Below, in pieces: positions 7,215 to 13,056 of a stretch of 13,436 nt of DNA. Within the stretch, counting starts at the first letter, position 1. The number at the start of each line of letters is the position of its first letter. The DNA lies in assembly GCF_021107415.1 (NCBI RefSeq), contig NZ_JAIOSW010000283.1, positions 1 to 13,436 of the forward strand, written 5' to 3'. The translations under genes and the position numbers were made by a program. The stretch comes from Desulfobacula sp. (GTDB lineage Bacteria > Desulfobacterota > Desulfobacteria > Desulfobacterales > Desulfobacteraceae). The notes beneath the pieces were generated by a model. The model ran no database searches. It saw nothing but the letters and a program-made list of their open reading frames with translations, and was not told where the DNA came from.

Positions 7215-8198
7215 ATGATTGCCGGTAACCGCCCCATTAATTATCTTCGCATCTCAGTGACTGACAGGTGTAACTTCAGGTGTCAATATTGTGTCCCCGC
7301 TTCACCATTCGCTGTTATTGAACATGAAAAAATCGCAAGATATGAAGAAATTTTGCGAATCACAAAACTTGCCTGTGAACTAGGAATTACCAAAGTAAGG
7401 ATTACCGGAGGCGAACCCTTTGTAAGAAAGGACATCTTTTCGTTCCTGGAAAAATTGTGTGCTATTGAAACTCTCAAAGATATTTCCATTACCACCAATG
7501 GGGCATTACTGACCCGGAAAAAAATAAAAAAACTGATCTCTCTTGGTATTAAACGGCTTAACATCAGCCTGGATACCCTTGATCCGGTTAAATTTGCCCG
7601 GATTACCGGCAGGGACAGGTTTCAACAGGTTTGGGAATCAATTTTTACTTCCCATGAATTGGGGATATCACCTGTAAAAATCAATGCCGTCATTTTACGG
7701 GGGATTAATGATGACGAGATAGAAGATCTTACAGCCCTGACATTAAAATATCCGTTTCACATCCGGTTCATTGAATATATGCCCATGGGCAATTCGGCCG
7801 TTGAAAAACAACAGCAGATATTAACCGGGGAAATTAGAGAAAAAATCGAATCCAGATTTGGAAAACTTGTGCCTGTAGAAAGGAATTTCAATGATGGCCC
7901 TGCAAAAAAATTCCAGATTTCAGGTGCCAGAGGGATTGTGGGATTTATTACTCCCATCAGCTCTCATTTCTGTAGTGAGTGCAACCGGTTGAGGCTGACA
8001 TCAAGGGGAGCCCTGCGGCCCTGTCTCTTAAATAATTATGAAAAAGACATTTTAAACCCACTTCGAAATGGTGCCTCTGATGATGAGCTGAAACAAATCA
8101 TTCTTGCCACACTGAAAAAGAAACCATCATTTCATGGGTTAACTGATCAGTCCTTCAAAGACATACCCATCAGTCATATGACGTCCATAGGCGGATAA
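7215..8198 (+). CDS. moaA: GTP 3',8-cyclase (molybdenum cofactor biosynthesis protein MoaA)
   Basis: MoaA is a radical-SAM enzyme that rearranges GTP to 3',8-cyclo-7,8-dihydro-GTP, the first step of molybdopterin synthesis. The N-terminal cluster motif is CNFRCQYC (CX3CX2C) after YLRISVTDR, and the C-terminal second [4Fe-4S] cluster motif FCSECNRLRLTSRGALRPC fits CX2CX13C. RITGGEPFVRKD is the SAM-binding GGEP segment. The protein ends in SIGG, the conserved Gly-Gly tail that MoaA needs. Length 327 is normal. Translation starts at the usual family position although no clear Shine-Dalgarno precedes the ATG, which lies 3 nt after the cobA/hemD stop; coupling through re-initiation is likely. The complete tail and second cluster argue against the heme-synthesis radical-SAM enzymes AhbC/AhbD. 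Molybdenum or tungsten enzymes such as formate dehydrogenase would be the consumers. No other moa gene is nearby. Confidence 0.95.
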   Translation: MIAGNRPINYLRISVTDRCNFRCQYCVPASPFAVIEHEKIARYEEILRITKLACELGITKVRITGGEPFVRKDIFSFLEKLCAIETLKDISITTNGALLTRKKIKKLISLGIKRLNISLDTLDPVKFARITGRDRFQQVWESIFTSHELGISPVKINAVILRGINDDEIEDLTALTLKYPFHIRFIEYMPMGNSAVEKQQQILTGEIREKIESRFGKLVPVERNFNDGPAKKFQISGARGIVGFITPISSHFCSECNRLRLTSRGALRPCLLNNYEKDILNPLRNGASDDELKQIILATLKKKPSFHGLTDQSFKDIPISHMTSIGG

Positions 8199-8220
8199 TT
8201 ATTTGTCCATTGCCTTTTTT
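8190..8220 (+). terminator. Weak candidate terminator after moaA
   Basis: GGC-GGA (8190-8195) can pair with TCC and GCC (8206-8208 and 8212-8214), with a 3-base bulge and a 10-base loop, and six T follow at 8215-8220. The stem begins in the last moaA codons. The bulge makes it a weak intrinsic terminator, so read-through into the next locus is possible. Confidence 0.3.
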
Positions 8221-8242
8221 AGAATATTTTTTAAAAAAAATT

Positions 8243-8268
8243 GAACATTTTTGGTTTTCCGGTGTCAA
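8243..8268 (+). promoter_or_regulatory. Candidate ECF-type promoter of the sigma/anti-sigma locus
   Basis: GAAC at 8243-8246 and GTCAA at 8264-8268 are separated by 17 bases. An AAC-containing -35 element and a GTC-containing -10 element are typical of promoters read by group 4 (ECF) sigma factors, and such factors often activate their own operon. A transcript would begin near 8275, leaving a leader of about 60 nt. A perfect TATAAT at 8308-8313 lies closer to the gene but has no matching -35 element at 16-18 bases, so it could be chance or an additional start. Assignment rests on motif shape only. Confidence 0.35.
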
Positions 8269-8333
8269 TAGTTAATAGAAGAGTAAATATCTTGTAATTA
8301 CCCTTTTTATAATACTAAGATGGAGGATAAAAA

Positions 8334-8765
8334 ATGAAACAAATAATCACCATAACAACAGCCGTTCTGTTATTGATTTGTTTTTCCACGGTATCTGCCC
8401 ATGCAGACAGGAAGACCATGGAAGGATTCATGCTGGGGACAGGAGTTGCCATATTGGGCGCTGCCATCATCAATGGAATCAATAATGATTCAAGGTTTCA
8501 ATACAGCCCAAATTACTCAAGGCATCATAGGCATCACTATGCCGGATACAGACAGGGTTATAAAAACCGATATCACAGAAAATGTAAGCCTCACAGGTCC
8601 AGAGGATATTGGGAAGTTGAAAGGATTTGGATAAAACCTGTTTATAAAAAAAAATGGAACCCCGGTCATTATAACCGCAGGGGGAACTGGATCAGTGGCA
8701 GGCATGAAAAATTTATAGTACAAGATGGATACTTTCAGGAAGAGAAAGTATGGGTGTGGCATTAA
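8334..8765 (+). CDS. Secreted His/Tyr/Arg-rich protein with a glycine-zipper-like segment
   Basis: A 143-residue protein with a clear signal peptide: basic MKQ, hydrophobic core to about residue 20, and a probable cleavage after Ala24 (SAHA|D). Residues 31-49 (GFMLGTGVAILGAAIINGI) have the small-residue spacing of a glycine zipper. The middle is rich in His, Tyr and Arg (RHHRHHYAGYRQGYKNRYHRK), and might bind metal or anionic surfaces. The C-terminal third has aromatic repeats of the type VW/IW..PVY...W.PGHY..RGNWISGRH....QDGYF...VWV, as seen in small envelope proteins of unknown function. GGAGG at 8322-8326 with a 7-nt spacer is an excellent ribosome binding site. It lies 31 nt before the ECF sigma gene, so it is probably its co-transcribed partner or target. 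I do not know its function; a role in envelope stress is inferred from neighbours. Confidence 0.8.
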   Translation: MKQIITITTAVLLLICFSTVSAHADRKTMEGFMLGTGVAILGAAIINGINNDSRFQYSPNYSRHHRHHYAGYRQGYKNRYHRKCKPHRSRGYWEVERIWIKPVYKKKWNPGHYNRRGNWISGRHEKFIVQDGYFQEEKVWVWH

Positions 8766-8796
8766 ACTCTATATTTAGGCAAACGATTGATCTATT

Positions 8797-9390
8797 GTGA
8801 ACAAACCTGAAGCCAACGCAGACATTGACATTGATGAACAGGATCTTGTTGAAAGGCTGAAAAAAGGGCAACAATGGGCTTTTAATGTTCTTGTCAACAG
8901 ATATCAGGGCCGCTTGTTAAAGATCGCCTACGGGATTACACTTGACCATGAAGATAGCCTGGAGGTTGTACAGGATGTGTTTATCAGTGTTTTTAAGAAT
9001 ATTCAGACCTTCAGGCAGGATGCCAGCCTTGCCACCTGGTTAAGAAAGATCACCATAAATCAATGCCTGAACTGGAAAAGAAGATGGAAAAGAAGATTTA
9101 AATGGAGCCATGAATCCATAGAATCGGAAAATGATAAAACCCTATTTGAAGAAAATAAAAAAAAAAATGACCCGGAAACGCTTTACAAAGGAAAACAGTT
9201 TGAAAAAAATATTATGCAGGCAATTAAAACACTCCCGGAAAAAATAAGGGTGGTTTTTGTTTTAAATGCTTTTGAAGGGCTTTCATATGAAGAAATTTCT
9301 AAAACACTCAATATTAAAAAAGGAACGGTCAGTTCAAGGCTTCATTTTGCAAGAAAAAATCTTATCAATTCTTTGGAGCTGAATGATTAA
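8797..9390 (+). CDS. RNA polymerase ECF-type (group 4) sigma factor
   Basis: A 197-residue sigma factor with only regions 2 and 4. Region 2 covers about residues 25-92 (FNVLVNRYQGRLLKIAYGI, DSLEVVQDVFISVFKNI, TFRQDASLATWLRKITINQCLNWKRR), including the polymerase-binding and -10 recognition parts. A charged linker rich in Lys/Arg and Asn follows. Region 4 is at about residues 140-192 (AIKTLPEKIRVVFVLNAFEGLSYEEISKTLNIKKGTVSSRLHFARKNL), a helix-turn-helix for the -35 element. The start is GTG: an in-frame stop lies just upstream and no ATG occurs before region 2. Its ribosome binding site is poor, so expression may be kept low or depend on the upstream gene. The zf-HC2 gene begins 12 nt downstream, the usual arrangement for a sigma factor held inactive by its cognate membrane anti-sigma factor. 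It is RpoE-like in general build, but the exact ECF group is not determined. Confidence 0.93.
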   Translation: MNKPEANADIDIDEQDLVERLKKGQQWAFNVLVNRYQGRLLKIAYGITLDHEDSLEVVQDVFISVFKNIQTFRQDASLATWLRKITINQCLNWKRRWKRRFKWSHESIESENDKTLFEENKKKNDPETLYKGKQFEKNIMQAIKTLPEKIRVVFVLNAFEGLSYEEISKTLNIKKGTVSSRLHFARKNLINSLELND

Positions 9391-9402
9391 GGGGGTGATT
9401 TT

Positions 9403-9879
9403 ATGAAAAAACCATGCAACAAATATACGTCTGAAGATATCAGCAGGTTTGTTGACAACGAACTTCCCCGGGACCGATATCATACGTTGAAGCAACACCT
9501 TCATCACTGTCCTGACTGTAGTCTCCTTATTGAACAATACAAATCCATATCTGCTGTATTTAATGATCATGCAGATCAACAGGGATTAAAGATTGACGCT
9601 GCCAAACTAAAACAAAAATTTAACACTGCCATACAAAATTCAAAGAAAAAATCATTGGAAAACGTTTTTGGATTCTTTGGTAGAAATATTTACTTGAAAC
9701 TTGCATCCATTACTGCAATATTGATGATCAGCCTGTTTATGTTTCAAGGGGATGGGGATCTGTTTGATCCTGCCGGGCCAAGTGCGATTGTAAAATCTGT
9801 TGACACAGACTTTGCTTCGGTTATGATTATTGAAACTCAAAAGGAAAAACATACCATCATCTGGTTTTCCGAAACCTGA
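9403..9879 (+). CDS. Membrane-anchored zinc-finger (zf-HC2) anti-sigma factor
   Basis: A 158-residue protein. Residues 1-45 form the zinc-binding anti-sigma domain, with the signature HxxxCxxC (His32, Cys36, Cys39) in QHLHHCPDC after a helix containing FVDNELP. Residues about 96-114 (IYLKLASITAILMISLFMF) form a single transmembrane helix, so the N terminus is cytoplasmic and about 44 residues face the periplasm. The periplasmic tail GPSAIVKSVDTDFASVMIIETQKEKHTIIWFSE looks like a compact, conserved module and may sense the signal or bind the next gene's product. AAGGGGGTGAT just before the start is a very strong Shine-Dalgarno, far better than that of the sigma gene, which fits an excess of anti-sigma over sigma. 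It lies 12 nt after the sigma gene and 17 nt before the next gene. Sigma binding is inferred from family and position. Confidence 0.9.
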   Translation: MKKPCNKYTSEDISRFVDNELPRDRYHTLKQHLHHCPDCSLLIEQYKSISAVFNDHADQQGLKIDAAKLKQKFNTAIQNSKKKSLENVFGFFGRNIYLKLASITAILMISLFMFQGDGDLFDPAGPSAIVKSVDTDFASVMIIETQKEKHTIIWFSET

Positions 9880-9896
9880 TACAAAAAAGGGGACTC

Positions 9897-10346
9897 ATGA
9901 TCAGATTAATTAAAATACTTTTAATACTTGCAGGAATATTTTGTTTTTTCTCACAGCCTGCGCTTGCTAAAAATCGGGTTTTAACTGATGTAAAGGTGAT
10001 TCATGCTTCTACAGGACCAAACTATGTCGACCCAAGCCTGAAAGAAATCATTTCTGAACTTAAATCTGTGTTCAAATATACCTCATACAGACTTTTAAAG
10101 GATCAAAATTTGGATCAGCGTTTTAACCAGGAAAGCCGTGTAAATCTTCCGGGGAAAAGAGTACTTGTTGTCATGCCATCTGGCATGGAAGGTAAAAGAA
10201 TCCGATATCAAATCAATATTCAAAAAAATAATCGTTCAATTTTTCAAACCCGGGTATTGTTAAAAAATAACTCCAGTATCACTATTGGCGGGCCTCAATT
10301 CAAGAATGGAGTTCTTTTGTTTAATATTTCCGGATCAGTACAATAA
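9897..10346 (+). CDS. Secreted protein of unknown function, part of the ECF locus
   Basis: A 149-residue exported protein. MIRLIKILLILAGIFCFFSQPALAKNR is a signal peptide with likely cleavage after ALA (residue 24). The mature part is about 125 residues with no cysteine, and reads like a beta-rich domain: LTDVKVIHAST, DPSLKEIISELKSVFKYTSYRLLKDQ, VNLPGKRVLVVMPSGMEGKRIRYQINIQ, IFQTRVLLKNNSSITIGGPQFKNGVLLFNISGSVQ. I recognise no enzyme motif. The patterns SVFKYTSYRLL and TIGGPQFKNGVLLFNI look conserved enough to define a family of small periplasmic proteins encoded next to ECF sigma and zf-HC2 genes; that is recollection, not a search. AAGGGG about 5 nt before the ATG is a good ribosome binding site. 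As last gene of the operon it may modulate the anti-sigma factor's periplasmic tail (inference). Its stop lies 3 nt from the stop of the convergent perM-like gene. Confidence 0.8.
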   Translation: MIRLIKILLILAGIFCFFSQPALAKNRVLTDVKVIHASTGPNYVDPSLKEIISELKSVFKYTSYRLLKDQNLDQRFNQESRVNLPGKRVLVVMPSGMEGKRIRYQINIQKNNRSIFQTRVLLKNNSSITIGGPQFKNGVLLFNISGSVQ

Positions 10347-10349
10347 CTA

Positions 10350-11399
10350 TTAATTTTTTGACTGAAGCATCCTGGAAGCTTCTTTATTTGACCCCAATAA
10401 AACAGACAGCCATTTTGTGGATTCCCTCCCGCTCAGAGCAATTTTAACGCCCATGGTCAAGGGAACAGAAAGCAGCATGCCGACCGGCCCCAACACCCAT
10501 CCCCAAAAAGCCAGGGATAAAAATACCACCAAGACGGAAAGTCCAATTCCCTGCCCCATGACCCTGGGCTCAATCACACTTCCCACCAGTATATTTACAA
10601 TTAAAAAACCAAGTGCAGTAATGCCGGCGGCCAATGGTCCCAACTGGATGAGGGCAAGGAGAACTGTAGGAACAGCAGCAATAATGGAACCAATATTGGG
10701 AATATAGTTTAATAAAAATGCAAACACACCCCACATGACGGGAAAATCCACCCCCTGAATTGCAAGCCAGATGAAAATTACAATTCCCGTAGCAAGGCTG
10801 GTTAGGCTTTTAATTCCCAAATACCTGTTCACACCGGATGTGATTTCAGCATATTTTTCAAGATCTGTATTTTTATCATTTGAAATAGCTCGCAATTTAT
10901 TAGGAAACCCGGCAGCCTCGGAAAGAATAAAAATAAAGGTTAAAAAAACAAAAAACGTATTGGTCAGAACACCCCCCAGTCCATTCAGTGTATTGGCAAC
11001 AATTCCAAGAATTCGGCTTGGATTAAACATTTCAGTCAATTTTTCTATTTCAAGTTCAACACCATACCTTGATAAAAATTGCAAACTTTCAAAGGTCAAA
11101 GTTTTTAACCGCTCCTGGTAAAAAGGAATATTGCCTGAAAAATCTGCAATTGATGAAGACACAAGGCTCACCAAAAGCATTTGTATGGCGATCACACCAA
11201 ACATCAGGATAAGAATGCCAACAAGGCTTGGGATACCTTTCTTTTGCATCCAGAATAGTGGGGGTGCACAGATAATGGATAGAAATACAGCCAATAAAAG
11301 AGGGACAACAAGCACTACAGCAGCTTTCATTCCGGCAACAACAATAACAAATGCAGCAAATTTAATTAAGGAACTATCGCGATAAGACATTACTTCCAT
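10350..11399 (-). CDS. AI-2E family (PerM/TqsA-like) multi-pass membrane transporter
   Basis: An inner-membrane protein of 349 residues in the AI-2E transporter (PerM) family, whose members include the E. coli AI-2 exporter TqsA and Na+/H+ antiporters; the substrate here cannot be told. Two hydrophobic hairpins near the N terminus (SLIKFAAFVIVVAGMKAAVVLVVPLLLAVFLSII and VGILILMFGVIAIQMLLVSLV) are followed by an extended helical region (about residues 85-130), then several membrane helices. The family motifs NYIPNIGSIIAAVPTVLLAL and VIEPRVMGQGIGLSVLVVFLSL are clear. The frame is open to an ATG at 11510, but the stretch between 11400 and 11510 looks non-coding and holds a good promoter; AAAGG at 11409-11413 serves the ATG at 11399 (10-nt spacing). 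An ATG at 11408 or 11390 is also possible. It is monocistronic and convergent with the ECF operon. Confidence 0.9.
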   Translation of the reverse strand: MEVMSYRDSSLIKFAAFVIVVAGMKAAVVLVVPLLLAVFLSIICAPPLFWMQKKGIPSLVGILILMFGVIAIQMLLVSLVSSSIADFSGNIPFYQERLKTLTFESLQFLSRYGVELEIEKLTEMFNPSRILGIVANTLNGLGGVLTNTFFVFLTFIFILSEAAGFPNKLRAISNDKNTDLEKYAEITSGVNRYLGIKSLTSLATGIVIFIWLAIQGVDFPVMWGVFAFLLNYIPNIGSIIAAVPTVLLALIQLGPLAAGITALGFLIVNILVGSVIEPRVMGQGIGLSVLVVFLSLAFWGWVLGPVGMLLSVPLTMGVKIALSGRESTKWLSVLLGSNKEASRMLQSKN

Positions 11400-11435
11400 A
11401 ATAATCATACCTTTTATTATCTTTGATTTTAACCA

Positions 11436-11464
11436 CTTGTATTCAACCTCAATTGTAAAGTCAA
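11436..11464 (-). promoter_or_regulatory. Candidate sigma-70-type promoter of the perM-like gene
   Basis: On the minus strand TTGACT (11464-11459) and TACAAG (11441-11436) are separated by 17 bases. The -35 box differs from consensus at one base and the -10 box at two. Transcription would start near 11429, about 30 nt before the ATG at 11399. The promoter lies inside the longer in-frame ORF that opens at 11510, so that upstream start would not be on this transcript. Confidence 0.5.
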
Positions 11465-11518
11465 GAAAATGAGATGACCATGTCAATATAAAACTGTTCG
11501 TTAAAGTCACGATTAATA

Positions 11519-11547
11519 TTGACTTTCTTTGCCGGGCAACCTAAAAA
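11519..11547 (+). promoter_or_regulatory. Weak candidate promoter of the diguanylate cyclase gene
   Basis: TTGACT at 11519-11524 and TAAAAA at 11542-11547 are spaced by 17 bases. The -10 box matches consensus at four of six positions and lies in an A tract. Transcription would begin close to 11554, at the first ATG of the cyclase gene, making that start leaderless or moving translation to the ATG at 11572 or 11587. Confidence 0.25.
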
Positions 11548-11553
11548 AAAGAA

Positions 11554-12600
11554 ATGGTAAACATAATAGACATGCAAAAAAAACATATGACAATTCCACA
11601 TTCGGTTTTAGAACGACTCAAAAATAATGAAATCACTGCAAGGAAATTTCATGAAATTGAAATCAGTATTTTGACAATTTTAAATTTCCAGGATTTTATT
11701 GAAAAATTATTATTTGAAATCAGTTCAAAATTTTCTGTTTCTTATACATGGTTATCCATTATTGATGAAAGCGGTATCTCCAAGTATCTTCAAAATATTC
11801 AAGATTCAACCCTGTTAAGAAGATCAACGACTTTTTTATCCAAAGAACAATTCTCAAAAATCACCCAAAACCGATTAAAACCAATACTGGCCAATAAAAA
11901 TCTAAATGGGTTCCGCTCATTGTTCCCTGAGGCATCAGAATATGAAATCGGCTCCATTGCCATTGCACCCATCACTCTGGATGGCCAAATTGTGGGAAGT
12001 TTTAATCAGGCCGATAAAAATATTTCCAGATTTGAACCTGGTATTGACACGTCCTTATTGGAACAACTGGCACTTAAAGTATCTTTATGTCTTTCCAATG
12101 TGACAGCGCATGAGCAGTTAAAATTTCTTGCCTTCCATGATCCACTGACAGGCCTTTTAAATCGGAGGGTCATGGAAAGAATTCTTGAAAGGGAATTTCA
12201 ACGGTCTAAACGATATCACATCGATCTGACAGTTCTTTTTTTGGATCTGGATGACTTTAAATCCATCAACGATACCTTTGGCCATGATAATGGGGATATG
12301 GCCTTATGTCATACTGCGGATTGCCTGAAAAGTCTTAAGCGGGATTCTGATATAGTGGCTCGATTTGCAGGAGATGAATTTGTGGTTATTCTGCCTTCCA
12401 CAAATAAAAGCCAGGCTGAAAACTATATTAACAGAATAAAACAAAAACTTGCTAGTAGCGCTCTGGCAGCTAACAACACCACTTTTCATGTTAAATTAAG
12501 TCATGGCCTTGCTTCTGTGTTTGAAAAAGGAATGGATTCATCGGCAATTCTTTTAAAAACAGCGGACAAAAGACTTTATATAGCCAAACAGAACAAGTAA
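11554..12600 (+). CDS. Diguanylate cyclase with GAF/DUF484-like N-terminal sensor region
   Basis: A 348-residue cytoplasmic protein that should make the second messenger cyclic di-GMP from two GTP. The C-terminal domain (about 190-346) has all parts of an active GGDEF domain: HDPLTGLLNRR (195-205), FLDLDDFKSINDTFGHDNGD with metal-binding Asp231, and the signature RFAGDEF (270-276). The first Gly of GGDEF is Ala, a variant found in active cyclases. RDSD at 263-266 is an inhibitory RxxD I-site, so product feedback is expected. Residues about 13-185 begin SVLERLKNNEITARKFHEIEISILTILNFQDFIEKLLFEIS and continue as a GAF-like fold, resembling the DUF484 family; the ligand is unknown. No membrane segment is seen. 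No good Shine-Dalgarno precedes the ATG; starts at 11572 or 11587 would leave the domains intact. It stands alone, divergent from the perM-like gene. Confidence 0.92.
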   Translation: MVNIIDMQKKHMTIPHSVLERLKNNEITARKFHEIEISILTILNFQDFIEKLLFEISSKFSVSYTWLSIIDESGISKYLQNIQDSTLLRRSTTFLSKEQFSKITQNRLKPILANKNLNGFRSLFPEASEYEIGSIAIAPITLDGQIVGSFNQADKNISRFEPGIDTSLLEQLALKVSLCLSNVTAHEQLKFLAFHDPLTGLLNRRVMERILEREFQRSKRYHIDLTVLFLDLDDFKSINDTFGHDNGDMALCHTADCLKSLKRDSDIVARFAGDEFVVILPSTNKSQAENYINRIKQKLASSALAANNTTFHVKLSHGLASVFEKGMDSSAILLKTADKRLYIAKQNK

Positions 12601-12627
12601 TCTTTATATAATTTGAGAGAAAATGTA

Positions 12628-12662
12628 AAAATCCCTGGCAAATTCAATCTGCCAGGGATTTT
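12628..12662. terminator. Bidirectional intrinsic terminator between convergent genes
   Basis: AAAATCCCTGGCA (12628-12640) and TGCCAGGGATTTT (12650-12662) form a perfect 13-bp stem with a 9-base loop. The GC-rich core flanked by A on the left and T on the right gives a run of U at the 3' side in either direction. It lies 28 nt after the diguanylate cyclase stop and 31 nt beyond the rplQ stop, and should end both transcripts. Confidence 0.85.
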
Positions 12663-12693
12663 AATATCTTTCTTAACTCTTTGGTTGGTGATA

Positions 12694-13050
12694 TCAATCA
12701 AAAATCAATTCGATCTGTACCATTGGGGCAACATCCCCTTTTCTTGGACCCAGTTTAATAATTCTTGTATAACCACCCTGTCGTGAATTAAACTTCTCTG
12801 ATACTTCATTAAATAGTGTATGAACAACATCTTTTTCCCGAATCACTGCAAGGGCTTGTCTTCTAGCATGCAAATCCCCTCTTTTGGCAAGCGTTACCAT
12901 TTTATCGGCTATCTTTCTTAAGCCTTTTGCTTTTGCTTCAGTGGTTTTAATTTTATCATGCTTGAACAGAGAGGTTACCATGTTTCTGAACATAGCCTTT
13001 CTATGACTCGAGGTCCTGTTTAATTTTAATACTGATTTTCTATGTTTCAT
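12694..13050 (-). CDS. rplQ: 50S ribosomal protein L17
   Basis: L17 is a component of the large ribosomal subunit near the peptide exit tunnel. The 118-residue protein is of normal length for the short bacterial form and shows the family's opening [29 protein letters not shown], the motif [34 protein letters not shown], and the ending [24 protein letters not shown]. It is highly basic at the N terminus, as expected for rRNA binding. The start is 6 nt after the rpoA stop; the AAGGAG Shine-Dalgarno lies in the last rpoA codons, with a spacing of about 11 bases, so the two are co-transcribed and probably coupled. It is the last gene of the alpha operon here, followed by the hairpin terminator. 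Confidence 0.98.
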   Translation of the reverse strand: MKHRKSVLKLNRTSSHRKAMFRNMVTSLFKHDKIKTTEAKAKGLRKIADKMVTLAKRGDLHARRQALAVIREKDVVHTLFNEVSEKFNSRQGGYTRIIKLGPRKGDVAPMVQIELIFD

Positions 13051-13056
13051 GGAATA

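Noticed and set aside
7211..7215. Molybdenum cofactor riboswitch in front of moaA
   Set aside because: There is no leader: moaA starts 3 nt after the preceding stop codon, leaving no room for a riboswitch.
10417..11385. Three plus-strand ORFs antisense to the perM-like gene
   Set aside because: Their low-complexity Thr/Pro/Ile composition is what the complement of a hydrophobic membrane protein gives; the minus-strand protein has clear family motifs.
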